NCBI GenBank assembly: GCA_030430205.1
Contig: JAUIGE010000003.1
Coordinates: forward strand, 1 to 64,000
Direction: 5' to 3'
DNA: 64,000 bases
From: Bacteroidia bacterium
Lineage (GTDB): Bacteria; Bacteroidota; Bacteroidia; J057
Shown here: piece by piece, positions 18,781 through 28,452 of the stretch
Numbering within the stretch: the stretch's first letter is position 1
Layout: the number at the start of each line of letters is the position of its first letter
Program-made: the position numbers and the translations under genes
The notes under the pieces: generated by a model
Told to the model about the DNA's origin: nothing
The model's input: the letters and a program-made list of their open reading frames with translations, nothing else
Database searches by the model: none

Positions 18781-20463
18781 TTATTCGTTGTAGGAATTTT
18801 GGATGGGTATGATCTTTTTAGATTTCAGGGAGCCAAACTGCTCAATTTCTAAAGACAAAGGAACTCCCTGTTTGTTTTCTTTCACCTGAATATCTGAGAA
18901 TTCAGCTCTTCCCAGGAGGGGATTTGTATCATTTTGGGGTTTTTGTTCGATGTTTATCATGTCAATATCCATTTTGCCTAGAAAAGTATATAACTTCTCA
19001 TAATTGCTTGGAAAATTCATGATAAGTTGGGTTCGCTTTGTGGTAAAATCTCGGGTTGCCATTACCAGCATCCATTCTTTATCTCCCTTCCCATCCCAAC
19101 CTATCGCTTTGCGGCCCAACCTAAAAGCTTTTTCATACTTTTCACCTGCACCGATGGCATCATAAAAACCTCTGGCAAAGTCAATAGCAGAGGTGTCGGA
19201 TATGGTATCTATCGTGGCGATGATATGAGGAATATATTTGGAAAGCGTCGTAATAAATGAAAAAGTAAAACAACCATTGAGAACCAAACAACGAAGATTT
19301 TGAGAAAAAGAAGATAAGGCTTCTCCCAATTCTTCTGCGCTATATGGTCTGGGGTTGTCTTCATTATCGACCAAAAATATATTTCCTTTTGCTGTCCAAA
19401 TATCTGCAAGTTTAGCTCTTCTTTTTGCCCCTCTTTCTGGTTTTTCGGCCGAATCATGTTCCGCCGTATTACTTTCTTCCTTTAGATCATCATCCAATCC
19501 CCCATGGCCAGAAAAATGTACAATCTCTGGTCTGTAGTCGAGCATAGCCCTGCGAATATCCTGCGGCCTTATTTGCCAAAGACTAGATAAGAATAGTTGC
19601 TCACGATGAGGCGCAAATTTAAGGGCATCCGTGATTTCTCTTAATTCTTTTCCCAGGTTGAGCTGCTTCTTGCTATGAATATTTGCGGCTAGGAACAGAA
19701 TATTGGTTGCAAAATGTTTCCGATAAGCACTTAGGAAAAAAGACTCCAGCCTTGGAAAATCTTCAAGGATTTCATTCTTGGTTTTTAGGCTAAACCAATT
19801 TCGTTCAGTTGCCAACCTACGCATGATATCAAAATCTATAGGTGTCGTAACCATATCCGTTGCATTATATTGGAGGCGTATCAAGTCAGATGAAGTAATT
19901 TTTCGGTCTGAATCTTTGGCTCCCAGAATATTTACCAAAAACAAATACTGAAGGTTGTAATAAATGGCATTGACCGGAAAAGTGATTTCTAAAAAGGTCT
20001 TTAATGACTCATAGTAGGGAGATCGTTGAAAAAAATCCGAATACGCTAATACATACAGAAAGTCTGCAAATACCTGAGGCAGGTGAATAGGTTCATTATC
20101 TATAACATTTTCTGCATCTGAGGGGATAAAGTTTTTTAGGGAAAAGTAGTTATCCGAATCTTGATTGATAGGATAAGCAGAGGTTAAATTTTTGCTATCC
20201 CAACATTCACTCAAACTCATAGCCATTTTATATCTATCCTCTACAGTATGATCAAATGGAAAGTGTAAAAGCCTTTGTACTTTTTTCCCTTCAAAAGGGA
20301 TAAAGTAAAAATTCAAATGTTTTTGGTGAATCGCGATATAGATAGGGTGAAAGATATATCCTGAAAAAGGCTCTTGAGTCAATTTAGAATAGGTGTATAT
20401 CTCTGAGGCTCCAAGTTTATCTACAGCCTCCTCTTTGGTGAAAAATTGCTCATGAGAAATCAT
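18781..20463 (-). CDS. CHAT domain caspase-like protease
   Basis: This protein has 560 residues. The C-terminal half (about 253-490) is a CHAT domain: NILFLAANIHSKKQLNLGKE opens it, the catalytic His is H320 in VHFSGHGG, and the catalytic Cys is C398 in LVLNGCFT. It continues with HIIATIDTISDTSAIDFARGFYDAI and the motif for the G.s.y..A...r helix (GEKYEKAFRLGRKAI). Both dyad residues are present, so it should be an active cysteine protease. The N-terminal 250 residues are an unrecognised, mostly helical domain. It is the last gene of a five-gene operon with an atypical histidine kinase and a receiver protein, 13 bp after the receiver gene. CHAT proteases act in bacterial conflict and programmed responses; the target here is unknown. 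Confidence 0.9.
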   Translation of the reverse strand: MISHEQFFTKEEAVDKLGASEIYTYSKLTQEPFSGYIFHPIYIAIHQKHLNFYFIPFEGKKVQRLLHFPFDHTVEDRYKMAMSLSECWDSKNLTSAYPINQDSDNYFSLKNFIPSDAENVIDNEPIHLPQVFADFLYVLAYSDFFQRSPYYESLKTFLEITFPVNAIYYNLQYLFLVNILGAKDSDRKITSSDLIRLQYNATDMVTTPIDFDIMRRLATERNWFSLKTKNEILEDFPRLESFFLSAYRKHFATNILFLAANIHSKKQLNLGKELREITDALKFAPHREQLFLSSLWQIRPQDIRRAMLDYRPEIVHFSGHGGLDDDLKEESNTAEHDSAEKPERGAKRRAKLADIWTAKGNIFLVDNEDNPRPYSAEELGEALSSFSQNLRCLVLNGCFTFSFITTLSKYIPHIIATIDTISDTSAIDFARGFYDAIGAGEKYEKAFRLGRKAIGWDGKGDKEWMLVMATRDFTTKRTQLIMNFPSNYEKLYTFLGKMDIDMINIEQKPQNDTNPLLGRAEFSDIQVKENKQGVPLSLEIEQFGSLKSKKIIPIQNSYNE

Positions 20464-20476
20464 AACGCGCTTGGGA

Positions 20477-22135
20477 TTATTTCTTGATGATAGTCAAAAT
20501 AGCATCAAATTTATCCTGAATTGCATTTATAGTAGCCTTCGGGGGGCCTTGTTTTTGTTTGTCGAGCATGGATAAATAAGACCCTATAGTGAGGGTTTGT
20601 ATTTGGATTTCTTCCCTATGCCTTTGTGGCCCATAGGCCAATCGTTCAAAGTAAGGAATAAACTGCTGGAGCAGGATCATGCTTTCGTTTTGAGCCTTTT
20701 TTTGATATTGAATAAAGGACCGGGCAAAAGGGCTGTGGTCTTCTAATTTTGACAAGCGATTATGAGTTGCCAGCATTTGAGCATATTCAGCATGTATGAT
20801 AACCGCTTCATTCTTCAATTCTTTATACTCCCAATTTCCCCCTTGAGCTTTTTGGGGAATATTTTTCAAACATTTTACAAGCCCTTCAAAAGTCACTAAT
20901 TGGGCCATTTCTACCTGTATTTTCATCATTCTAAATAGCTTGTAGCGAAAAAACTGCGGACAATTGATAGGGTCTGCTCCATCAGAGAGGTACCAAAATT
21001 CAGAGAAATTTTCTTCTCCCATGGAGGAAAGATGGCTTTTAAATGCACTGGGGTGGACGGATATAGGGAATATCCAAAAGCGGTTTAATGGGTTGGCGAA
21101 GTGTTGAAGGTTTTCCTTTTCTTTTATTCGTTCCAGCAATTTATGACCATAGATGGGGCCTTCCAGCTTTGTTTTTCCCAGATAATAGTCCAGCAATATT
21201 AAGTCAAAAACCACTGTTCTTTGCGTAAGCACATCTTCTGCGATATCAATGATTGAACTGCCATTATCTTGCTCTTCTACAACCTCCAAATCAATAAATG
21301 ATACATCCAGCACCTTCTGAATAATATCTCCTTTCTTGTGAGTTGGAGGTAGGTGTTTACATTGGTTTGCCTTTCGGAGTTCTTTATTTGCAAAATCATC
21401 AATAATCAATAATCGGAACTGAAGGCCCATTTCTTCAAGTTCTTCCTTGATCTTATCAGCTTCATTTTTCATCCGTTGCTCCGAACGAAAGCGGAATGGG
21501 GTGATGTTTTTTGCATGACCGTCAGTAAAATCTACATAATGGGCATTGTCCATGAGCCGAAGCTGAAATTCCAGGTACTCATGTGCCACGGTAGATCGGT
21601 ATAGCCCCATGCTGTGGCATTGGGCGAGTTCTATCAAAACTTCCGCTAATTGGGCTTCAAATCGCCTTTCGTCTAAGGTCTCATTTATTTCAAATAATGA
21701 GACATAGCGATGCCAAATACTGCTATCCCAAAAGCGATAGCGAGGATTCGGTTGGGGCTTTAAGGACAGATGAGAAATGTTTTCTATATGTTCATAATCA
21801 GACTCAGCGGTTAATTTTTGCTTGCCAATATATAGAATTGGACGAGGATGGTAATCCCCTTCAGTTGCTAAGCTTTTTGTTTTTCTCAAGCCCTTTTGGA
21901 CGAGTAAATCAAGCGAATAACAGTCATCATATCCCAATGCATCTCCCTCAAAATCAATCACTATTTGTAAAGGAAAAGGTTCAAACTTTCCTCTTGCCAC
22001 CAAAGTCTTCATGCACTTTTCGATCATTCCTTTGACAAATATATACCAATCATCAAAAGCCAGGTGCGTATCAGGAATCCAGTAATTGGGAGAATCCTTG
22101 TTGTCTTTTACCCTAAAAAATTGAACTTGACTCAT
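20477..22135 (-). CDS. Receiver (REC)-containing protein of unknown output
   Basis: This protein has 552 residues. An internal receiver-like domain at about 240-405 has the acidic pair D246/D247 (LLIIDD), phosphoacceptor D316 (FDLILLDYYLG), Ser359 at the Thr/Ser switch (FPISVHP), and a degenerate beta-5 region (LSDGADPINCPQFFRYKL) where K399 may replace the conserved Lys. The N-terminal 235 residues and C-terminal 145 residues match no family known to me; the N-terminal part has VIDFEGDALGYDD. Its ATG overlaps the stop of the upstream gene by 4 bases. It is likely to receive phosphate from the large kinase and pass the signal to the CHAT protease encoded next. Confidence 0.75.
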   Translation of the reverse strand: MSQVQFFRVKDNKDSPNYWIPDTHLAFDDWYIFVKGMIEKCMKTLVARGKFEPFPLQIVIDFEGDALGYDDCYSLDLLVQKGLRKTKSLATEGDYHPRPILYIGKQKLTAESDYEHIENISHLSLKPQPNPRYRFWDSSIWHRYVSLFEINETLDERRFEAQLAEVLIELAQCHSMGLYRSTVAHEYLEFQLRLMDNAHYVDFTDGHAKNITPFRFRSEQRMKNEADKIKEELEEMGLQFRLLIIDDFANKELRKANQCKHLPPTHKKGDIIQKVLDVSFIDLEVVEEQDNGSSIIDIAEDVLTQRTVVFDLILLDYYLGKTKLEGPIYGHKLLERIKEKENLQHFANPLNRFWIFPISVHPSAFKSHLSSMGEENFSEFWYLSDGADPINCPQFFRYKLFRMMKIQVEMAQLVTFEGLVKCLKNIPQKAQGGNWEYKELKNEAVIIHAEYAQMLATHNRLSKLEDHSPFARSFIQYQKKAQNESMILLQQFIPYFERLAYGPQRHREEIQIQTLTIGSYLSMLDKQKQGPPKATINAIQDKFDAILTIIKK

Positions 22136-22905
22136 GGCAAATCTTTTTCTCCTTTCATTTCATAAATGCTGGTTATCTCCGTGATAATTTCAACCAGGCT
22201 GATTACCTGGTCTGAAAGATCTGAATGGGGTAAGCGATTAAATCTTCGCATATCAACCCAACTTGTATTTATCTGCTCATATCGCGATTTTATCTGTGGG
22301 AAATGTGGCATCAGGCTGAAAAAATCTTTTCGAAACTTCCAAAGAGTTCTGATCTCCCTCATGATATCATGTGCCTTTTCAGCAGTTGCTGATTTCATGA
22401 GATAATCTATCCCCTCTCCTTTTCCTATTCCTTTTTCTAACAACCGCACTTCTCCCAAAAATTTGTCAAAAAGCACATGTAAGGTTCTATCTCCATGGCT
22501 TAGAAAAGCTTTTTTGAGCGGACCTAATATATCATGGTCTACCATTTTGGGGAAAATATTTTCACTCCTTCCCAAGTCTTGAGCTAGTTTAGCTTGTTTT
22601 CCCCAGGACCTTAAATCATCACCACAAGAATCTACATAAAGATAATTGGAAGACTTGTGCTCTACTGCTCCTATCATCCCCAGTTTTTTCCCCGCAAATG
22701 CTTCAGCGTTGGGGTTTGTCAATAATTCCTGCCAAAGTGAGAGGATATGAAAATAGCGTCCTTCAATTCGGTAGCCTGGCATGATTAGGATGAGATCATG
22801 CGACAATAAGTCCTCATTTACTTCTTCAAAAATATTGACTCCCGGATGAAAGCTTTCCATCCATTCTGCCCAGTCGGGATGTCTTTGTAAAAATGCGATA
22901 CTCAT
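22132..22905 (-). CDS. Unknown protein of the CHAT/kinase operon (257 aa)
   Basis: I do not recognise a family. The first 110 residues look like a Rossmann-like alpha/beta fold (SHDLILIMPGYRIEGRYF; KKLGMIGAVEHKSSN), possibly a very degenerate receiver. The rest is helical (LRSWGKQAKLAQDLG; KAFLSHGDRTLHVLFDKFLGE). No membrane segment or signal. It overlaps both neighbours by 4 bases, so it is translationally coupled and is probably made in fixed ratio with the 305-aa protein and the receiver protein. Confidence 0.6.
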   Translation of the reverse strand: MSIAFLQRHPDWAEWMESFHPGVNIFEEVNEDLLSHDLILIMPGYRIEGRYFHILSLWQELLTNPNAEAFAGKKLGMIGAVEHKSSNYLYVDSCGDDLRSWGKQAKLAQDLGRSENIFPKMVDHDILGPLKKAFLSHGDRTLHVLFDKFLGEVRLLEKGIGKGEGIDYLMKSATAEKAHDIMREIRTLWKFRKDFFSLMPHFPQIKSRYEQINTSWVDMRRFNRLPHSDLSDQVISLVEIITEITSIYEMKGEKDLP

Positions 22906-23819
22906 ACTTTGGAAATTACGCGCCAGTTTTCAATAATATCATTTACAGCCTGAATCAGTGACGAACTTGCTTTTTCCTGAAAGCTATCTAGCTCCGTGAA
23001 AAAATTATTTCGAAGTTTTTTATCCAGGTATCCAAAGTTTTTTTCCAATTCGCCACATTCATAGAAATTTAAGTTAATATCTCGATGCTCAAGATTTACT
23101 TTTTGATATGTTGGGGGAACTGATTTTAAAAAACCTACTTCATGCAGTAAACTTTTGCTCAAACGCTGTAGATTTTTTCGGAATTCTCTGTTCATGTGAG
23201 GCAATTTTGAAATTTCCAATAACTCCCGAAATTCTCTGATTTTGCTTTTCACCTGAAACCAATAATCGTCCCACACTACATCATAATGCAGTTCATCCAC
23301 AGCTATTACTTTCTTATTGTCGTCTACAATTGCTTCATTATAAGCGAGTGAATAAGCATCTAACAGGGCCATGGAAGAATAGATCAAATCTGAGCCTCCT
23401 CCGAATGTAGCATATTTGAAGAAGGGAGAATCATTATGATTCAATTTGCTGAAACCTTGCCCCTTATGGTGCAAGAATAAGACTTCATCCTGCCCGAATT
23501 GCACGGCTGCTTTTTGATTAAGGGTGTCTATGAGTAGCTCAAAAGCCTTTTGCTGCAAGGCTACTTCATCATCAAACCGGGACAGATTGATATGCAGGGG
23601 GATCAACACTTTGTCAGCATTTGTTGGAAGTATTCTAGCTTCATTTATTGCCTCTTTCCCCTTTTTATTGATCTGGGACAGGTTTTTTATCGGGTGTATG
23701 GCCAGGGGCATTTGTTCCAGCCATTCTCTAAACGCATCCAGGTTTTTTGTTCCTTTTTCTACAAATGGAGACACTTGTTGATAGGGAAATTTCCAATTGA
23801 TAATCAGGAATTGTTTCAT
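22902..23819 (-). CDS. Unknown protein of the CHAT/kinase operon (305 aa)
   Basis: No recognised family. Residues 1-130 look alpha/beta: a first strand (QFLIINWKF), ADKVLIPLHINLSRFDDE, and a striking VLFLHHKGQG segment whose His-rich strand end resembles the catalytic-His strand of caspase-like folds, though no matching Cys strand could be assigned. The second half is helical (WFQVKSKIREFRELLEISK; FRKNLQRLSKSLLHEVG). It sits between the large kinase and the 257-aa protein with 4-base overlaps on both sides. Confidence 0.6.
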   Translation of the reverse strand: MKQFLIINWKFPYQQVSPFVEKGTKNLDAFREWLEQMPLAIHPIKNLSQINKKGKEAINEARILPTNADKVLIPLHINLSRFDDEVALQQKAFELLIDTLNQKAAVQFGQDEVLFLHHKGQGFSKLNHNDSPFFKYATFGGGSDLIYSSMALLDAYSLAYNEAIVDDNKKVIAVDELHYDVVWDDYWFQVKSKIREFRELLEISKLPHMNREFRKNLQRLSKSLLHEVGFLKSVPPTYQKVNLEHRDINLNFYECGELEKNFGYLDKKLRNNFFTELDSFQEKASSSLIQAVNDIIENWRVISKV

Positions 23820-26800
23820 GATCCCAAAAGCACATTACAAAGGTTAAACTTTACTTGAAAATCATCCTTCAAAGACAGGCCATCTTCGATAGCATTTACC
23901 AGGTCCTCAATAGGCCTGAAGGTGATGCGAGGGTGATCGATTGCCTCTATCCAGTCTGCCCTTCCCCGGCCAGAGGTTATCACCAATAGATAGTTGTCAG
24001 GATTAGGATACCCATGTTCAGCAAAAGTTTTGTTGACAAAAGTTTCAATTTCGGCTTCGAAAAACTCTTTTACTTCATTCTCTTTATAGCGTTCTCCTTT
24101 TTTGCCTTTCACCTGCTTGGTAATGGACTCCAGAAATGAAAGGTGCATGATGAGAAAGTGGCCCCCTACCCTGTCAAAGCCGCTTTGCATGGCCCGGAAT
24201 TCTTTTTCTGACTCTGGAAATGCCACGATGCGAAGCATCTTCCGGAAGGGGTCAAATTGCTTAGCTGCCCGCTGAGGAATGCGCTCATACATGCGGTCAT
24301 CAAAAATGGTAATTCGGGTGTAGAGGGTTTCCAATAACTTGAGTGGGCTATCGTAATCCAGGTCCTTAAATTTGACTTTCAACAAGTCATCTACACTTTC
24401 AACTTTATATAAATCGAGAACCAAAGAACAATGATTGCGGACCTTACAATGTTCCCTTTGCCCTTTATTTCCTGCCTCTATTTTGTTTCCATGTTGTACG
24501 GTTAGTGTTTTTAATTTTTCCATTTCAGATCCCAATATGAAATCGTCAATGTCAGGATCATTAGCCTCCTTTGTATTGAAATAATTAAAGGAGAGCTCCT
24601 GTTCCCTTCTTTCCAGGAAGCCAATTGCTCCAAATTTCTTCCCTTTTTTTCCATACTGCCGTATTTGAAACCCTAGCTTTTTATCTTCTATATGGTTTTG
24701 GCATAGCCAATCCTCTAACCAGAGCATCATGGCATGTTCAAACATCTCTTGTTGGAGTTTCTGCTTTTTTTCTTCAGCGACAGTACTTTTTTGTATTTGA
24801 GCTTGTAAAGATTTTAATTTTTTATCAGCAAACACAATCCGAATCACGCCCGCTTTTCGGAGGTTTATTACGGCTTCTTCCCTAAGCTTTTCTATTTCGG
24901 TATTCTCAATATTTTTTATTTCGATGTAATCATCATGCTTTTTTCTTACCTCATAGGTATCAATATCGACGATCACGATCCGAAAACGAGAAACATTCTC
25001 TTTGGAAAGGTCAAAATTTCCATCTAAAAATTTGCACTTTTCTCCTTTCCAAAGAATCCATGATTTTTGAATAAGGCCGCGCTGTCTATCATGATCTTTT
25101 AGGTAGGAATCTAAAATTTCTACATACTTATCTCTTCTGTCTTTTCTACTTATTTCTTGTAAATCTTCATTTAGGATTTTATGAAAACTTTCTCGTTGGA
25201 TCACAAACCCGGGCTTATATCTGTCATTGATGTTATGGCTAATTTCTGTTGCAGGGAATACGTAGGGATAATAATGCCTTTTGGCCTCATCTCGGTCCGT
25301 TAATTCTACGCTTAGAAAACGATTATTCATCAACATAGCAGCACAAACCTTATCCTGAGAGCTTCCTCCCAAAATGGGAGACCCAAACTTGTTGACAATC
25401 CTTCGCTGCAATTGCTGGGTATGATCACTTAGTACGCAGCCTATTTTTTTAAATTTTTTAATGATTTTTTCTCCCTTATCTATCCAATTAAGCTTGGTGC
25501 CATTCCTATGGATCAAATACTGGGGGTGATGTAGCCAGGTTGTTAATTTAAAAAGGGAATATTCATTTGTTTTCTGTGCTTTAGCTTCCCCTTCTACAAA
25601 ATACTGCAATTGGCAGCTCTCAATGGATAAAACGAGGTTTAATCCATTTTTTCGCATATCCTCCCTTACTCTTTTGTTACTATAATGCTTGATGTTTCTT
25701 AAGGTATTTTCCAGGATAGTATATAAGGCTTGCTGCCCAATAATGCCATTGGGTAAGTATACATTGTCAAGTTTTTCAATAGCTTGTTGAAGCTCATGAA
25801 ATTTCTTTCCTTCTCTCAAAAAAGCATAACTGGAATAAATGCTTCCAGCCTGTTTTCTGCTCGATTTAGGGTTAGTCTCTTCTTTATAATCTTCAAAACG
25901 TTCTCGTTGAATGATCGTCAGATCTACACAGGCATACTCTCCGCCTATCAGTATCTGGTGGGTTTGAGGGTCAATGATTTCAATGAAGACATTCAATCTG
26001 TTTACCTGCTCAGAATGAGCCACAGAACCGAGAAATAAGGTATTGGCAAGAAACTCTCTCAATAAATCCTGCCAACTTTTTATTCTCCCGCTAAAGACCT
26101 GATCTCTGGCAGCTCCACTCCAGAAAGCGGATTTGTCTCGCAGGTATTGAAAAAAATGTGTCAAAGCATGATCTACCGGAACAGGCAGCCTGCCGACGAC
26201 TACCCCTTTATCATCCAAAAAACCAAGTATTTCTTTTTCTAAATGGGCTGGCATGAAACGAATAATGTCCAATAATGAGACTTGTTGATCATCATAGGCG
26301 CTTTCAGATTCACTCATTTTTTGATGAAACTCATTGGATTTCGCCGCATTTTGAAGGATTGTATTTTTTATTACCCGGGGAAGAATTCGTTCAATGTTGT
26401 TGTTTCGGTATGGAAATTTATTATCCATGATTTTAAACCGATTTTCAAACCACCACTTAAGCGCTACAAGTGAATGTGCACCTATATTGTGGGCAAAAGA
26501 GTCTACAATAATTGCAGCAATGGCGGATTTGATTCGATTTATGCTCGCTTTCATCGCAGAGTCATCCTCTTCTCTTAAGGTAGCTGCCAGTCGATTGTAA
26601 TACTTTTCATACCCTAAAACTTTAAGAAATTTATTTTGGGTTATAATTCCTTTTTCTATTGGCTCTTCCTGCCTGTCTTGATCATTGTAAGGAAAAAGGT
26701 TCAAGTCAGAAAAAATGTACTTATAATCCTCAAGGGGATTTTTAGGTCTGGGGCCATAGAAATTTTGAGAAAAGTCTCTAACAATATTTTCATACTCACG

Positions 26801-27517
26801 GGTGGCGATTCGCATCAGCATGGGGCGCTGATTGAGCAAATCAGTAACCACAAGGTCGCTCCAAAGCTCTTTATTTTTAATTTTGTCCTTGTCATATATA
26901 TAATAAATCATACCGACCAATTCCCCAAAAGCAAAAATAGGGAGTGGCATGTATTCGGAACTACTCATACTCAGGCGGCCTTCCACGACCTGATAAACCA
27001 TCACATTTTCAGCCAATAGAAAATTCTTTGGAATTTTCCTATTGAGTGGAGGGATGCTAAAATCTGTTTTAGCTGGATCAGGGCGTTCTGTATCCTCTGG
27101 AAACAACGAACTCATGGGAGTTGGTTGAAGAGGACTACTTTCTTTTGCTTGAATAGGGGTATCAATGCTTAGCACACCAGTCATAAATGCCTGATAGGTT
27201 CGATAAATAGAAAAAGACTTATGTTTTCGATGGGAGGTGTCATCCAGGTATATCGGATACCTTTCCAAAAACTCGATTTCGTCATCGAATTCAATTGCTT
27301 TGGCTCCTTTTATCAAGTCTGGATGAAAACGGTAAGAGGCATAAGGCCTTCCATAGTCATCTTTCATAATAAAGGTAGCAGTCAATGCAAAATATTCTTC
27401 ATCAATAAAAGTATCTATATACCCTAGCATAGCACCAAAAAAACGTTTGTAATTCTGGGGGGAAAAAATGTCATCCGTATGAAAGAATCGTTGTTTACGA
27501 GTGGTTGAGGTAGCCAT
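23816..27517 (-). CDS. Atypical large histidine kinase with N-terminal sensor domain and C-terminal receiver-like domain
   Basis: This protein has 1233 residues. Residues about 15-240 form a GAF/PAS-like sensor (MPLPIFAFGELVGMIYYIYDKDK) that is paralogous to the stand-alone protein encoded at 27606-28418. H343 lies in a conserved H-box-like helix (IIVDSFAHNIGAHSLVALKW). An N-box-like segment with E603/N604 (LYTILENTLRNIKHYS) and a degenerate G-box-like segment (FGSPILGGSSQDKVCAAMLM, about 711-730) support a GHKL ATPase, although about 250 residues separate H-box and N-box, far more than usual. The C-terminal 180 residues (RITIFDDRMYERI; LLVITSGRGRADW; ITFRPIEDLVNAIEDG) resemble a degenerate receiver. 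No membrane segments, so it should sense a cytoplasmic signal. First gene of the five-gene CHAT operon. Confidence 0.72.
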   Translation of the reverse strand: MATSTTRKQRFFHTDDIFSPQNYKRFFGAMLGYIDTFIDEEYFALTATFIMKDDYGRPYASYRFHPDLIKGAKAIEFDDEIEFLERYPIYLDDTSHRKHKSFSIYRTYQAFMTGVLSIDTPIQAKESSPLQPTPMSSLFPEDTERPDPAKTDFSIPPLNRKIPKNFLLAENVMVYQVVEGRLSMSSSEYMPLPIFAFGELVGMIYYIYDKDKIKNKELWSDLVVTDLLNQRPMLMRIATREYENIVRDFSQNFYGPRPKNPLEDYKYIFSDLNLFPYNDQDRQEEPIEKGIITQNKFLKVLGYEKYYNRLAATLREEDDSAMKASINRIKSAIAAIIVDSFAHNIGAHSLVALKWWFENRFKIMDNKFPYRNNNIERILPRVIKNTILQNAAKSNEFHQKMSESESAYDDQQVSLLDIIRFMPAHLEKEILGFLDDKGVVVGRLPVPVDHALTHFFQYLRDKSAFWSGAARDQVFSGRIKSWQDLLREFLANTLFLGSVAHSEQVNRLNVFIEIIDPQTHQILIGGEYACVDLTIIQRERFEDYKEETNPKSSRKQAGSIYSSYAFLREGKKFHELQQAIEKLDNVYLPNGIIGQQALYTILENTLRNIKHYSNKRVREDMRKNGLNLVLSIESCQLQYFVEGEAKAQKTNEYSLFKLTTWLHHPQYLIHRNGTKLNWIDKGEKIIKKFKKIGCVLSDHTQQLQRRIVNKFGSPILGGSSQDKVCAAMLMNNRFLSVELTDRDEAKRHYYPYVFPATEISHNINDRYKPGFVIQRESFHKILNEDLQEISRKDRRDKYVEILDSYLKDHDRQRGLIQKSWILWKGEKCKFLDGNFDLSKENVSRFRIVIVDIDTYEVRKKHDDYIEIKNIENTEIEKLREEAVINLRKAGVIRIVFADKKLKSLQAQIQKSTVAEEKKQKLQQEMFEHAMMLWLEDWLCQNHIEDKKLGFQIRQYGKKGKKFGAIGFLERREQELSFNYFNTKEANDPDIDDFILGSEMEKLKTLTVQHGNKIEAGNKGQREHCKVRNHCSLVLDLYKVESVDDLLKVKFKDLDYDSPLKLLETLYTRITIFDDRMYERIPQRAAKQFDPFRKMLRIVAFPESEKEFRAMQSGFDRVGGHFLIMHLSFLESITKQVKGKKGERYKENEVKEFFEAEIETFVNKTFAEHGYPNPDNYLLVITSGRGRADWIEAIDHPRITFRPIEDLVNAIEDGLSLKDDFQVKFNLCNVLLGS

Positions 27518-27550
27518 AGAAATCCGAAAGTAAAATTCAATATTTTATGA

Positions 27551-27581
27551 ATCGGAACGGACTTCCACAGTTCGTTCCGAT
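27551..27581. promoter_or_regulatory. Perfect 9-bp inverted repeat before the kinase operon
   Basis: ATCGGAACG (27551-27559) and CGTTCCGAT (27573-27581) flank a 13-base loop, 34 bases upstream of the kinase start and 25 bases past the stop of the sensor gene. No T-run follows on the minus strand, so it is not a standard terminator. It could be an operator or an attenuating RNA hairpin. Confidence 0.5.
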
Positions 27582-27605
27582 CATTATTTCTCTATTTATG
27601 TTGTG

Positions 27606-28418
27606 TTAACCTCTGGACAATTTAGCAATTTCTATTGCCTCTTTCGCAATATGCATGAAGCCTTCCTGTAAGCTTCTTTCGTCGTTTTTGCTTTTATCAA
27701 AAATAGCATAAATCATTCCTCCAAAAAGCTGGTGCTTACCAGCAGGAATCAAAATAGGAATGGATCTAAAATAAGTGCTTGATGGATCTTGGCCCTGCAT
27801 CATTTCATCGACCATGATGGCCTCTGCCTTTCGATAATTTTTATGTGTTTTTAGTTCCTTTCGGAAATCTATGTTTTTTTCAGAAGGCTTTAATTTTTCA
27901 TAACTCGCCATGGACACTGGTTGCAAATCTGGATCGTACTCAATGTCTATTAACACATCATTTTCTACCTTTTTCCATACTTTTGAAATGGCATAATCTG
28001 ATATTTCTGGATCTCTCAATGGAAGCGCAAAGTTTTTTAAATAGGCTAGTACTCCATTTTTGTCTTTTCTTTTTTTAGAAAAAACATAGCTAAAGTAGGT
28101 TAAGCCATATTTGTCTACCTGAGGCAAAATCATGCTGAAACTGACACCACTGTCAGCCCCGAATGTTTCAAGAAACAAGCGCTTGACATGTGAATAATAT
28201 TTAACTGATACAAAATCGGGTGGTAACATAAAGACCCTGGGTCTTTCCTGGCGATTGATGCCAAGCCGTTCATTTTCCAAAGAGAAAGGCATTTTAATGG
28301 AGAGTTCCAATTTAATTAGTTTGGAGATTAACAGACGAAATCTAAATAGAGGGTCCGCCTGAAAGGATAAGGAGGTGGTTTGGGCAAAGAAAGGGCTTTT
28401 TAAATTTAAGGTTTTCAT
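27606..28418 (-). CDS. Stand-alone GAF-like sensor protein, paralogue of the kinase N-terminus
   Basis: This protein has 270 residues. The C-terminal 200 residues parallel the N-terminal sensor of the 1233-aa kinase: VKYYSHVKRLFLETF against QNYKRFFGAMLGYID, and IPILIPAGKHQLFGGMIYAIFDK against MPLPIFAFGELVGMIYYIYDK, followed by a similar helix. It has no kinase, receiver or DNA-binding part. It may compete for, or share, the ligand of the kinase, or dimerise with it. It lies 88 bp upstream of the kinase gene on the same strand and has its own dyad-containing upstream region. Confidence 0.6.
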   Translation of the reverse strand: MKTLNLKSPFFAQTTSLSFQADPLFRFRLLISKLIKLELSIKMPFSLENERLGINRQERPRVFMLPPDFVSVKYYSHVKRLFLETFGADSGVSFSMILPQVDKYGLTYFSYVFSKKRKDKNGVLAYLKNFALPLRDPEISDYAISKVWKKVENDVLIDIEYDPDLQPVSMASYEKLKPSEKNIDFRKELKTHKNYRKAEAIMVDEMMQGQDPSSTYFRSIPILIPAGKHQLFGGMIYAIFDKSKNDERSLQEGFMHIAKEAIEIAKLSRG

Positions 28419-28452
28419 AGCTGATTTCGTTTGGCGTTCTAGTGAATGCCAA

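Noticed and set aside
27551-27581. Intrinsic terminator after the sensor gene
   Set aside because: The hairpin is perfect but has no T-run on the transcribed strand, so it is listed as a regulatory dyad instead.
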